DNA of 64,000 nucleotides, taken from contig NZ_CP084090.1 in assembly GCF_020217425.1 (NCBI RefSeq), positions 2,294,001 through 2,358,000 on the forward strand. The letters run 5' to 3'. Under the pieces are notes generated by a model. The model was not told the origin of the DNA. It made no database searches and saw only the letters and a list, made by a program, of their open reading frames with translations. Below, piece by piece: positions 42,507-51,872 of this stretch (within the stretch, counting starts at the first letter, position 1; each line of letters begins with the position of its first letter). Both the position numbers and the translations under genes were made by a program. The DNA comes from Halomicrobium urmianum (lineage in GTDB: Archaea > Halobacteriota > Halobacteria > Halobacteriales > Haloarculaceae).

Positions 42507-43109
42507 ATGAGCGGGCTCGAGTTACGGGACGGGACCCTCGTCGTCGATCGCGAACCGAATCAACTCGACGAACTCGCGATCGCGTTCTCAGAGCTTCTCG
42601 ACCAGTTCGATATCGACCACGTCTACATTGCTGGCTACGTCTCGATACTCGCCGGGCGAGCAAGGTCGACGGAAGACGTCGACGTACTCATCGAACCAAT
42701 CGCGGAATCGACTGCTGAGGAGCTCGCTGCGACGCTGGACGAGCAGGACTTCTGGGGCCCGGCGATGCCCCTGTCGTCGATGTACGAGATGCTTAACAAC
42801 GGCGACAACATCTGGGTTGCACCAGCCGACCAGATAACGCCACATCTCGAGGTCAAGTTCGTCCGCGACGAGTTCGACCGAGCTTCCCTCGACAATGCGA
42901 TAGAGGCCCGGATTAGCGGTGAGACGATCCCGATCGGTCCCTTCGAACTCCAGATCGCCTACAAACTCTCTCTTGGGGCCCAGAAGGACATCGAAGACGC
43001 AGTCCACCTCTACACGTTTTTCGAGGAAAGCCTTAGTGGCTCCCGCATCGAAGAGTGGGTACAGCGACTCGGCGTCGAAGACGAATATGACCGACTCAAA
43101 CGTGCGTGA
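42507..43109 (+). CDS. Nucleotidyltransferase-like protein, possible toxin-antitoxin component
   Basis: The 200-aa product contains YIAGYVSILAGRARSTEDVD followed by VLIE, similar to the GG/S...DxD strand of AbiEii/DUF6036-type nucleotidyltransferase folds. A later LEVKFVRDEFD and FELQIAYKLSLGAQKDIEDA fit the same fold. It overlaps the next small gene by 23 bases. Such a pair suggests a two-gene toxin-antitoxin or abortive-infection module. That is inference from layout and fold, not proof. Confidence 0.65.
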   Translation: MSGLELRDGTLVVDREPNQLDELAIAFSELLDQFDIDHVYIAGYVSILAGRARSTEDVDVLIEPIAESTAEELAATLDEQDFWGPAMPLSSMYEMLNNGDNIWVAPADQITPHLEVKFVRDEFDRASLDNAIEARISGETIPIGPFELQIAYKLSLGAQKDIEDAVHLYTFFEESLSGSRIEEWVQRLGVEDEYDRLKRA

Positions 43110-43338
43110 CTATATCGACGGGAAACACGCTCGCGACCGGGAGCAGCGCATCGAGTCCATCAAGCGCTGGGTCGAATACATCAAGTCAGAACCGCCTGAG
43201 AAGTGGGGCCCACAGCAGAACGCAGTCGTCAACGGCCAGCTTGAGGCCGCCCAGAACGCGCAAACGTCAGCAGATCACCAGCAGCACGTCTCTGACATAG
43301 CAAGTGACATCCTGGCCGTACGCGACGATTCTGACTGA
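43087..43338 (+). CDS. Small charged partner of the nucleotidyltransferase-like gene
   Basis: The 83-aa product begins MTDSNVRDYIDGKHARDREQ and is predicted helical and highly charged, with GPQQNAVVNGQLEAAQNAQ in the middle. It has no known motif. Its start lies inside the preceding gene, so translation is coupled. Confidence 0.65.
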   Translation: MTDSNVRDYIDGKHARDREQRIESIKRWVEYIKSEPPEKWGPQQNAVVNGQLEAAQNAQTSADHQQHVSDIASDILAVRDDSD

Positions 43339-44058
43339 GGCCAGCGGGTTGCGGCTAGCACAAGTCCGTCCTTCGAGACACCCGTCTGTTCTATGGAATT
43401 CTCGTCCTCGCGTTCAAACACCGAGATCGAGAGCCGACTCTCCTTACGAACGACCAATCGTTCGCCGAATTGCAGCCGACTGCGCACTCGCTGCCCGAGG
43501 TCGGTCTCGAATACGTTCCGTAGCTCGTCGATCAGGTAGATCATTCGACGATAGTTCCCTAGTATCCTGCAGTGAGACAGCTGGTCAATACAGCCACCTT
43601 TTTCATCGTCGGGTGGCCTCGCTCCGCTCGGCCACCACTCCTCGAAAAACGTGGGCGAAAAAGGCTGAACGCTCGCTTCGCTCGCGTTCAGTGAACCGCG
43701 CTCACTGCGTTCGCGCGGATGCTACGCTCAGTCCACACACCTACTGAGCGGCTGTTCCACTCCGAATCGGACAGGGAGAATATCCTCGATGCGATTAGTT
43801 GCTTCGGTCAGTACAGAGTACACACCTATCGTTCGATCCAAAGCACATACCTTGTAAAAACTGTCATTCTATTAGAAGAAATCTAGTAGAGTTCCGGGAT
43901 CTCCTCATTCTCGTCGGTACTGGTCATTGTCCAATCTACCACTCCTATCCCAACATTCCTGAGAACCTCTCGAAGTACGATTTCTTGTAGAAGACATTCT
44001 TAGGAGCCGGGTGCGATACCGCTATTTAATATCTCTAGAACTACATATTTCGAACGTC
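43339..44058. other. 720-base intergenic stretch with palindromic GC islands
   Basis: No convincing gene is present; one 89-codon minus-strand frame (43275-43544) lacks a recognisable domain. CTGAACGC/GCGTTCAG at 43665-43691 forms an 8-bp hairpin, followed by a second GC-rich inverted repeat (CCGCG...CGCGG, about 43695-43718). The part from 43780 to 44040 is AT-rich and probably carries the promoter of the hydrolase gene. Confidence 0.5.
43665..43691. terminator. 8-bp hairpin
   Basis: CTGAACGC and GCGTTCAG flank an 11-base loop, perfectly paired. It lies after the two-gene module that ends at 43338, but about 330 bases away, so a terminator role is uncertain. Confidence 0.35.
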
Positions 44059-45189
44059 ATGGAACGCCACAAAGCCAAATCACGTCTGGAATCCAGGTTA
44101 CAATCTGCCGTCGAAGACAACTCTGACCTCCACTCTGCGTACTTGTTGGTACATTCCGATAGCCGTGACCTACATTGGAATCTGGCCACCGGGCAGGCGG
44201 GAGATGTCGAGGCCGCTCCAGAGCAACCCTACTACGCAGCCAGCATCGGCAAGACCTTCACCTCGACACTCGTGGCTATGCTCTCCGACGACGGCCAGCT
44301 CAGTTTTGACGACTCGATCTCGGAGTATCTATCGGAGTCGATTCTCGATAATCTTCACACGATCGGCGGGACAGACTACACCGGCGATATCCGCATCCGT
44401 CATCTCCTCGGTCACACCTCTGGGCTTCCTCATTCCCTCCCCGAAGGTGGAAAAATGTTCTTGAACACGCGATTAGAAGAATCTCCCGTGGGGAAGACGC
44501 TGTTCGACGAAATGTTAGAAGAACCGGACCGGACGTGGGAACCGGAGGAAACGATCGAATGGGCCAAACAAAATCTGGAACCCCACTTCCCACCCGGCGA
44601 GGGCTGCTACTATTCGGAATTCGGATACAACCTGCTCGGATTGATCATCGAAAATGTGACCGGCCGACCGTATCACGAGGCTCTGGAGGAATTCCTTTTT
44701 ACTCCATTAGAGATGGAGCACTCGTACTTACCGCCGTTCTCGGAACCCGCAGTGGACAGCGCGCTTCCCACAGCCCCGTTTTACATCGAGGAAAAGAAAA
44801 TCGATGTGGATGATGTACCCGCGTTGAGTGCCTTCTATGCCGGTGGACAAACGGTGAACACCGCAGAAGAGCTGTTCCGGTTCCATCAAGCCTTGGTTGA
44901 GGGTAAACTCGTATCCGGGGAGACGCTGCAGGAGATGCTACAGTGGAACAAACTGTGGCAAGGAATCGACTACGGTTACGGCGTCGTCCGTATCCGCCCT
45001 TTGCCGTTTCTCAAACGATTCCACTCGTGGGGGGGACTCGGGGCGAGTAGTGCATTCATGGTGTATAATCCCACTATTGACGTCTACCTGGTCGGGACAT
45101 TCAACCAGTGGTCGTATATGCGGAGGAGCATGATGTTTCTCTTCCAAACGCTACGGTCAATCGCAAAGGTGGAGCGGTCCGGGCAATAG
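44059..45189 (+). CDS. Beta-lactamase/DD-peptidase-fold serine hydrolase
   Basis: The 376-aa product has the serine motif S62-I-G-K65 (AASIGKTFTSTL), the conserved HLLGHTSGLP block, and the second motif region YYSEFGYNLLG, where Tyr-Ser-Glu replaces the usual Tyr-x-Asn. A late FHSWGG corresponds to the His/Lys-x-Gly strand. There is no signal peptide. In archaea, which lack peptidoglycan, members act as esterases or peptidases. The ATG at 44059 is preferred over 44011. Codon use is less GC-biased than in the core genome, hinting at transfer. Confidence 0.82.
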   Translation: MERHKAKSRLESRLQSAVEDNSDLHSAYLLVHSDSRDLHWNLATGQAGDVEAAPEQPYYAASIGKTFTSTLVAMLSDDGQLSFDDSISEYLSESILDNLHTIGGTDYTGDIRIRHLLGHTSGLPHSLPEGGKMFLNTRLEESPVGKTLFDEMLEEPDRTWEPEETIEWAKQNLEPHFPPGEGCYYSEFGYNLLGLIIENVTGRPYHEALEEFLFTPLEMEHSYLPPFSEPAVDSALPTAPFYIEEKKIDVDDVPALSAFYAGGQTVNTAEELFRFHQALVEGKLVSGETLQEMLQWNKLWQGIDYGYGVVRIRPLPFLKRFHSWGGLGASSAFMVYNPTIDVYLVGTFNQWSYMRRSMMFLFQTLRSIAKVERSGQ

Positions 45190-45359
45190 CCTTGCAGGCG
45201 ATGAAAATCTACTTTTCGAGTTAGCAGTCAGGAGCTTTAGGTACCGAGCTTTGCCATATTGGTGAGTAATCGATACGCACGCTGTATTGGGTGTATTTTA
45301 CAGTTCCAGTGGCTATATAGTTTATTTCCCTGTACCTTGTCTACTTCTCATCCGTCTTC

Positions 45360-48300
45360 TCACTCGTCCTCGTCGATCTGGTTCAGCAGATACCGGATCG
45401 GATACATCGCAGTCAGTCCGGGCGTGTCGATCCGGAAGTCCTGCGGCGGCGTCGTGTTGCTGTAGGTCTTCTCGACGCGTGGCTCGCCCTCGATGGGGTC
45501 GTTGAGCGCACCGAGGACGTCGTGACCGGCCGACTGGGTCATCACGATCCAGATGGCTTCCTCGGGCTCGCAGGCGGCGAGTTTGTCATAGTCCTCGGGG
45601 ACGGCGCGGTGGTAGTCGTTGTTGACCCGCTCGACCTCGACGGTGACGGTGATTTCACCGTCGGCGTCGAGGCCGACGATGTCGAGTCGCCGCTGCTCGG
45701 TCTGCTCGGCCACCTCGGCCAGCGAGTCGGCCTCCTCGCCCGTCCCCATCGCCAGCGACGCGGGGACAGTGGTCTGCTCGTCGTCGGGTTCGTAGTAGGG
45801 GACGACCTCGACGACGTCGGAGTCCTCGTCGGCGACGTACTCGGCTTCGAGGTGCTGTCGGCCGGCCTCGACGGCCATGACGTGCTGGCTGGACTCCTCG
45901 AGGTCGCCGACGCCGTGGCCGTAGTCGATGCCACGCCGGTAGCTCTCGCCGATCGCCGAGCGGCCGTCCGGGGTGACCGTGTACAGACGATGGGGATGGT
46001 CCGCGTCGTGACGCAGCAGGTCGGCGTCGATCAGTTCCTGGACGGCCTCGGAATCGATCCCGACGTACTCCTGCAGCCGGAGCATCGAGTCCCGCAGGAG
46101 GTCGTACTCCAGTGGGTCGTAGCGGAGCTGCTGGGCGTTGTAGACGGCCTGCAGGAAGAGCAGCTGGCGGTCGGTCCAGTCGCTGGCCGCCCGCTCGTCG
46201 GCAGAGAGTTTCAGTGGGACCTCACAGATCGGGACGTCGTCGCGGTCGACAGCTTTCAGGGTGTGACAGCACTCGATCACCCGTCGCATTCCCCTGCTAG
46301 TGGATGCGTACCGGTTGCCACAGAGCTCGCAGACCAGCGCGTGGACCTCGGCGTCGTACTCGACGGGTTCGGGCAGGCGGTTGGTGTACGGCAGCGCGCT
46401 GTCGATGTGGCCAGAGGGCGTTTCGAGTGCCTGATCCGTCTCGGCAGAGCTGGCCTCGGTAGTACTCGGCGAATCCAGCGTCAGTCCTGCCTCGGCCCTG
46501 GTGCGGGCTTCGAGGTCCCGGCGCGTTCGCTCGAAGGTCGGATCCGCGTCGGCCGTGCCCTCCCGGTCGGGATGGCCAGGAGGCAGCGGGAGCGACTCGA
46601 CGCGGAACGGCCGGGGTTCGCGGTCGCCGAACCCCGCGGGCAGGCTCACCAGCCACTCGCCGCGGGAGAGCGCCCGGAGGCGGTTCCCGACCGCGTCGGG
46701 ATCGTAGTCGTCGGTGGCCAGCCGACGGGCGAGTTCCCGGTCGACGGCGACGTTGCCCGTGACGATCGTCGAGACGTTGTTGAGCACCTCCTGGTAGACC
46801 CGCTCGCTCTGCGAGCGGAGCTGGCCGGGGAACTGCATCGCCAGCGTCATCGAGCAACCGAAGCTTCTGGACTGGGCCAGCAGTTCCTGGAGGAGGTTCG
46901 TGACTGCGACGCTGGCGGCCTCCTCGAGGTAGACGTTGACCAATGCGTGATCGTTGTCGGTGTCGGGGACGCTCTCGTTCTCAGCATCGTCGTCCTGTGC
47001 CTCGCTCTCAGTGTTATTCTGGTCCCGTCGCCTGAGGGCCGTCCAGAGGTTCGACAGGAGGACGAGCGTGAGAACGCGCTGGGCGTGGCTACGAAGCCCG
47101 CCCGTATCGACGATGACGACGACGTCCTCGTCGAGGTAGTCGGCGAAGTCGAACTGTGGGTCGTCGAGGCCCTCGGGGACGTGGTTGAACAGCGCCGCGA
47201 GGCGGCGGTCGGCGGGGATCTTCTCGATGCGGTTGGCGACGCCCTGCATGATCTGGTCGAACGCGCGAGCGTCGTTGGCGACGACGCCGGCGAGCATCCG
47301 CTCGAGGTCGTCGTTGGAGACGGTCGGCGCCGACTCTCGCTCGTGCATCTGCCGGACCGAACTATGGAGTTCCGAGTGGGCGAACGCGTCGTCGCCGCTG
47401 ACAGGATCGAACAGCGCCTTGACGAGGTAGCGGATGACGTCCGGGGAGCGGACGGCCTGGTCGAACCGCTCCTGGCCCATGATCTGGGTGAGCATCTCCA
47501 GGTAGTGGTCGACCGTGTCCTCGACGGCCGTGGTGCGATCGACGCCAGCCGCTAGTTCGTCGCGGATGTCAAACACGGAGATGGCCGGGATGACTTCGGC
47601 ACAGTCGAAGTACAGCACGTTCTCGAGGTGGCCGTAGCGCTCGTAGTGGGCTCGAAGGTAGTCGGTGGCCATGCCGTCGCCCTTCGGGTCGATGAGGATG
47701 TCGGCGCCGTCCGTGGCCGCGTAGTTGTGGAGAATTGCGGTCAGGAGGCTGGTGGACTTGCCCGATCCCGTCTTCCCAAACCAGGCGAGGTGGAGCGGCT
47801 GGAGCTCCGGTGGGAGGGTGACCGGTTCGTCTCTGGCCGTGGCGTTCTGGGTCTGTGGGCGGCCCAGGGGGAGGCTGCTGTCCTGGTACGTGGTGAGGAC
47901 GTCGGCAGGCGGGGCCGGGGTGGCCTGGCGTTCGCCCGGTATTGGATCGAGTGCGCGCTGGCCGGCTGCGGTCAGGGCGGTGCCGTCGACGAGGCAGAAG
48001 CTGCCCACCTCGGTCGCGTCGGCGACGATGCCTCTCGACGTAGTGTTCATGCCCGGGAGGCGAGCGGTGAGACCGTCGTAGTCGGGCTGGTGGACGGTGC
48101 GGTCGCGGATTGCCTCGAGGATCCGTGTGGGGTCGTCGGGTTCGGTCGCCACCACGTCGTAGGTCGTGTGCCCGACGTGGCCGAACGCCGTCCCGAGGTC
48201 GTGGGCGAGCGTAGTGGTTGTGGGGGAGTCGTGGACGAGGGCTCTCGCGTTGACGACGAACGAGCGGCGGGCGTTCTTGGCAGCGAGTTCCTCGAAGCGC

Positions 48301-49061
48301 TGTCGGTCGGGTGCTGGCGGCTCGTACTCCTCGGCCTGGCCGACGAGTGCGGAGACGATGGCGTCGCTGGTCGCGTCGGTTCCGTGTTCGAGGGCGTGGC
48401 GGCGTTCTTCGGCCTGGGCCGTCCAGTCGGCCATCGGCTCGAGCAGGAGCTGGACGACCGCTGGTGTGTCGGCTTGTGCGAGGATTTCGACGAGGCCGCT
48501 CAGTGGCACGCGATGGTCGTCGGCGGTCGTCGAGCCTCTGTTCGTGGTGGTGTCGACCGTCTCGGTACTGGCGTCCTCGTAGAAGGTCGTGAACGGGGTC
48601 AGGCGCGTCTGCCAGTCCTTCGGGTGATCTGGGCGGCCGTGGAACTCGACGGCGCTGTAGTCGGGTGTGGCGTCTGTGTCGGTGTGGAGCAGGTCGACCG
48701 CAGGGTGGACATCGGTCTCGGTGAGTTCGTAGCTCGTCGGGAGGCAATCCCGCAGCGTCCGTTCGAGTGGCGCGAGAAGTTCCGGTGGGTCGATGGTGAC
48801 CGCGTACTCGACGGTGGTCTCGTCTGTGGGGTCGGCGACCAGGAGGACCTCGATCGTCGGGGTTGGAGAGCCCGGTGTGAGTCGATCGAGGAGTGACTGG
48901 TCGGCGGGGTGGTCGAGCTGGTGGAGGCGCTGGAAGCCCGTGCTGATCGTTCCCGGGTCCAGCGGGTCGTCGGCCGGTGTGATCGTGAGGTAGGTCGTCG
49001 TCTCTGGGGTTGGGAGGGATTCGTCAGGATCGTTAGCTGGTGAGTCGCGTCCAAACCGCAT
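45360..49061 (-). CDS. VirD4/TraG-like conjugation ATPase of a haloarchaeal mobile element
   Basis: The 1233-aa product has a ~400-residue N-terminal domain and then a P-loop at about residue 430 (LAWFGKTGSGKSTSLLTAIL). DILIDPKGDGMATDYLRAHY follows, as in TraG/VirD4/HerA ATPases. A second motor motif region is VVVIVDTGGLRSHAQRV, with VNVYLEEAASVAVTNLLQEL after it. Later come a cysteine patch (VCELCGNRYAS...ECC, about residue 925) and a C-terminal wHTH-like region. Such proteins pump DNA in conjugative plasmids and integrative elements. No relaxase or VirB4 partner is recognised in the window, so the element is partial. Confidence 0.8.
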   Translation of the reverse strand: MRFGRDSPANDPDESLPTPETTTYLTITPADDPLDPGTISTGFQRLHQLDHPADQSLLDRLTPGSPTPTIEVLLVADPTDETTVEYAVTIDPPELLAPLERTLRDCLPTSYELTETDVHPAVDLLHTDTDATPDYSAVEFHGRPDHPKDWQTRLTPFTTFYEDASTETVDTTTNRGSTTADDHRVPLSGLVEILAQADTPAVVQLLLEPMADWTAQAEERRHALEHGTDATSDAIVSALVGQAEEYEPPAPDRQRFEELAAKNARRSFVVNARALVHDSPTTTTLAHDLGTAFGHVGHTTYDVVATEPDDPTRILEAIRDRTVHQPDYDGLTARLPGMNTTSRGIVADATEVGSFCLVDGTALTAAGQRALDPIPGERQATPAPPADVLTTYQDSSLPLGRPQTQNATARDEPVTLPPELQPLHLAWFGKTGSGKSTSLLTAILHNYAATDGADILIDPKGDGMATDYLRAHYERYGHLENVLYFDCAEVIPAISVFDIRDELAAGVDRTTAVEDTVDHYLEMLTQIMGQERFDQAVRSPDVIRYLVKALFDPVSGDDAFAHSELHSSVRQMHERESAPTVSNDDLERMLAGVVANDARAFDQIMQGVANRIEKIPADRRLAALFNHVPEGLDDPQFDFADYLDEDVVVIVDTGGLRSHAQRVLTLVLLSNLWTALRRRDQNNTESEAQDDDAENESVPDTDNDHALVNVYLEEAASVAVTNLLQELLAQSRSFGCSMTLAMQFPGQLRSQSERVYQEVLNNVSTIVTGNVAVDRELARRLATDDYDPDAVGNRLRALSRGEWLVSLPAGFGDREPRPFRVESLPLPPGHPDREGTADADPTFERTRRDLEARTRAEAGLTLDSPSTTEASSAETDQALETPSGHIDSALPYTNRLPEPVEYDAEVHALVCELCGNRYASTSRGMRRVIECCHTLKAVDRDDVPICEVPLKLSADERAASDWTDRQLLFLQAVYNAQQLRYDPLEYDLLRDSMLRLQEYVGIDSEAVQELIDADLLRHDADHPHRLYTVTPDGRSAIGESYRRGIDYGHGVGDLEESSQHVMAVEAGRQHLEAEYVADEDSDVVEVVPYYEPDDEQTTVPASLAMGTGEEADSLAEVAEQTEQRRLDIVGLDADGEITVTVEVERVNNDYHRAVPEDYDKLAACEPEEAIWIVMTQSAGHDVLGALNDPIEGEPRVEKTYSNTTPPQDFRIDTPGLTAMYPIRYLLNQIDEDE

Positions 49062-49359
49062 TGCTGATGTTAGTTACACAGTCCGAACTCAGTGATTTAT
49101 GTATTGCCATCGACCCGGGTGATTGGCATGCTGCTGTGGCCGATAGTGGCTGGTCGCTCGTGAAGGGGAACGCGATGAAGGGTGAACGAGGGTGATCGTG
49201 GTGCGTGGATACTGACGTGATCCCGCGGTTAGGTGTATCGAGGTGGCTGGGGTAAGCTTTCTGGCTGTATCGAACGTTCCGTTGCCACCCGTGGTTCGGA
49301 TGCCGATCGACCGTTTCGGTCGCCAGGGGGTTGTGTGACGGGGTACAGAACGTAGTGCG

Positions 49360-49518
49360 TCACGCTGGTTCGACGACATCGGTGCATTGGGGGCACTCTG
49401 CGAACACGCCAGTCGAGCCGTCGTCTTTCTCGTACTCGATGAGTCGGTATACCGGTGGAACCTCGCTCTCGCAGTGCGGGCAGGTGCCCAGCGCCGCTTG
49501 ATTGTAGTCTGGCGTCAT
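49360..49518 (-). CDS. Small zinc-ribbon protein (DUF7837-like, 52 aa)
   Basis: The minus-strand frame reads MTPDYNQAALGTCPHCESEV, then PPVYRLIEYEKDDGSTGVF and AECPQCTDVVEPA. The two C-P-x-C knuckles define a zinc ribbon. Very similar tiny proteins accompany conjugation-type ATPases in haloarchaeal elements, as far as I recall. It is upstream of, and co-oriented with, the ATPase gene. Confidence 0.78.
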   Translation of the reverse strand: MTPDYNQAALGTCPHCESEVPPVYRLIEYEKDDGSTGVFAECPQCTDVVEPA

Positions 49519-49759
49519 CTATGTAGGGACGGTAGGACACATGATGCGTGTGATAGTGCTGTTCACTGTCTCAAGTGTCTCATACTCCCGTGGAATGTTA
49601 TAGCTTATCATGGGTGTAGATATGGATCGGAAAGGTGTGGCGGAGTAGCTGGGTAGAACTCCCCCTCTATTGATGAGTGTTGGTTCTGCGAAAGGGGGCA
49701 GATCGCAGGAGAGTGGATGGTGGGCATGTTCGACGATGTGGCGTGGTGGTGGACCGCTT

Positions 49760-49854
49760 GAAAGCCCCACGGCGCTGGACGGCACCTCAGCGGGATATCC
49801 TCGCTGCGCTCGGATAGGGCCCGCTGACGTGGCCGCCAGCGCCGTGCCCCTTTC
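49760..49854. other. 95-nt near-perfect hairpin, structured RNA or mobile-element site
   Basis: The outer arms GAAAG...CACGGCGCTGG-type and CCAGCGCC...CTTTC (49760-49778, 49836-49854) pair. Inside them CACCTCAGCGGG pairs with CCCGCTGACGTG at 11 of 12 positions. A third stem, TATCC/GGATA, closes an 11-base apical loop. The element lies between the ATPase/zinc-protein unit and the OB-fold gene. It could be a small RNA, an oriT or single-strand origin, or a recombination site. No open frame fits it. Confidence 0.6.
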
Positions 49855-50267
49855 AGTCCCGCCCAGTGGGGAGTTCCGGCCCACCTGCCGGTGGCCGGCC
49901 TGTACCCTCACTCCCGCCCTCCAGCGCGCTCCCTGCGGTCGCTCCCCGCCCACCTCCACGTTCCGGGCGCTCCGCGCCGGGCTTTCGCAGGTGGGTTATA
50001 TAGCCAGTCTGAGCATTTCTTCTTTATATAGGAATGCGCGGAATATGTGGATGGTGGAAATTGGAGTTTTAGGGCCTGTGTTCGTACTATATGGAGTAAT
50101 TGCACTATACTAATTCCAGTAATTTTATAAGGTATGAACTCAATGAAATATATGTAGGAAGACACCTTACGGACGCGCCGGACGCACCGCTCTCGGGCGG
50201 TCACGTCGGCGCAGAAGTCCGGGTGCTGGAACACCCGAACGGTGTCTTTCTACGAGGGAGAAAGACG

Positions 50268-51348
50268 ATGCAATCTAGCAAATCCAGCGGTAAGAAAGCA
50301 ACGGGTATCGATCAGGAGATTCGCCTCGGCGCGAAAGTCGAGGGGACCGAAACGCTGCTCGAACAGGTCGCCGAAACCCAGCACGGCGACGAACTCGATT
50401 ATCGGCTCAACCGGGGCCACGATTCCCGTGGCTCGCACTACGCTCGGCAGACCGATTACGACTGGACGCGCTCGACCGAGGTCGGTCCCGATCGCCGCTT
50501 CGGCGAGACGCTCGCCCAGCAAGAACGCCGACACGGTCGGGACGCCGAACAGGCCCGGCATCGGGAGGCGGCCCGCGATGCAGACGATGCAGGGATCGAC
50601 CGAGCTGCGTCGAGAACTGACCACTGCCGGGCAGGCCCAGCGTCGGCGGGACTTCTGGGAGCGGAAGCATCTCGCTGCCGGTCGGCAGACCGTGACCGTT
50701 CCCACGGGGAACTATTCGCGGACGGTCGATCCGCGGCGGCATCTCGAACGGGACACGCTGGCCGAGATTAATTCGCACGCCCATCGGATTGCCCAGCGGT
50801 TCGACGTGAGTCGGGCCGGGATTGCCCGGCGACTCGCCGAGGAGTTCGACAAGCAGAGCGTGGACGTCCCCGGGGCCGTGCTGACGGTCCTCGACGGTCT
50901 CAAAGACGATATTGGCGTGCCGACGTCAGTCGACGACATCGACCCCGAAGGCGAATCGGTGACTGTCGAGGGACGGATTACGACGCTGTTCGATCCGGCA
51001 AGCCCGAACCAGTACCAGGTGGGCTATCTCGAAGACGACGCCGGCAACCGGGTGAAGGTCACCGTCTGGGTACGGTCGACCCACGGCCCGATGATCCGCA
51101 CGCTTCGAGAGGGCGACCGGGTGCGTATTGTCGACGGCAAGCCCGGGCAGTTTGCCGGGACCAAGACCGTCGCCGTTACGAGCGAGACCTGTCTATGTGT
51201 GCTTGAGCAGGGTGAAGGACCTGCTCCGACTGGCGAGTGTCGGATCGCAATGGGCTGTAATGGCTCCCGCGTTCGGATGGCCGCGTGGCGAGCTGACGCA
51301 CCCACTCATCAGTGGGCGAACGTCCGGAACGCAATCGGGCAGAGCTAG
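50268..51348 (+). pseudogene. Frameshifted OB-fold (RPA-like) DNA-binding protein of the mobile element
   Basis: From the ATG at 50268 the frame reads MQSSKSSGKKATGIDQEIRL and runs to DADDAGIDRA near 50610. The continuation, RRELTTAGQAQRRRDFW onward, is in the next frame to 51348. The second part contains an OB-fold segment: VTVEGRITTLFDPASPNQYQ, VGYLEDDAGNRVKVTVWV, and LREGDRVRIVDGKPG. Joined, they make about a 359-aa protein like those found beside haloarchaeal conjugation ATPases. One base near 50600-50620 breaks it, by real decay or by sequencing error. Confidence 0.7.
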
Positions 51349-51520
51349 GGCATACCCATCCTAGCCTCAGGGACTAGCCTTACGGCATCGTACTGTCTCG
51401 AGATCCTTTTCAGCGCGGTAGAGACGAGCGCATTGAGATTATACAGGATTGTTAGGACTGTGGCTGGCACGAAGCACGCTATATACGCGTCCAATCTATC
51501 CACCAGACTCGCGACCGACG

Positions 51521-51802
51521 TTCGGCCTCGACGACGGTGAAACTGATGGCATCATCCTCGCGAACGCGATCGATGTCGACGGACTTCTCACTGACGAGTT
51601 CGGCGGGACGAACTTCCCACTGATTCACGCCGTGCTGTAGGGGCCGCGGATCATCCCGACGCCGCGGCTCATCGTGGATTACGCTCGGAATGGGCATCCG
51701 AGCCACGAGAAGGTTCGAACGCTGATCACGACGATCAGCCCACATCGGAGCTGGGAGGCCAGCCCCTACGTCACGCAATTGCTCCAGCGCCTCGACACGT
51801 GA
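51521..51802 (+). pseudogene. C-terminal remnant of a PIN-domain (VapC-like) protein
   Basis: The frame shows GLDDGETDGIILANAIDVDG, LLTDEFGGTNFPLIHAVL, a TAG stop at 51638, then GPRIIPTPRLIVDYARNG and on to TGA at 51802. The GE..(A)..LA acidic helix and the LTDE strand are PIN nuclease features. The N-terminal catalytic strand is missing. The internal stop plus the lost 5' half make it a pseudogene. Confidence 0.65.
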
Positions 51803-51872
51803 ATCAGCACTTCCGGTCCCATTTCGAGGTCTGTTTCTGGTTTTGATCTCTCACCGAGGCCAGCAGCAGCTA

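Noticed and set aside
43275-43544. An 89-codon minus-strand gene
   Set aside because: It overlaps the end of a better plus-strand gene, has no recognisable domain and no promoter, so I leave it as part of the intergenic description.
43620-43730. CRISPR-like or IS-end repeats from the clustered CGCTCG motifs
   Set aside because: The units are short GC palindromes of unequal length without regular spacers or an adjacent transposase or cas gene.
49670-50113. A 147-codon plus-strand gene over the hairpin region
   Set aside because: The frame runs through the long inverted repeat and has no consistent codon use.
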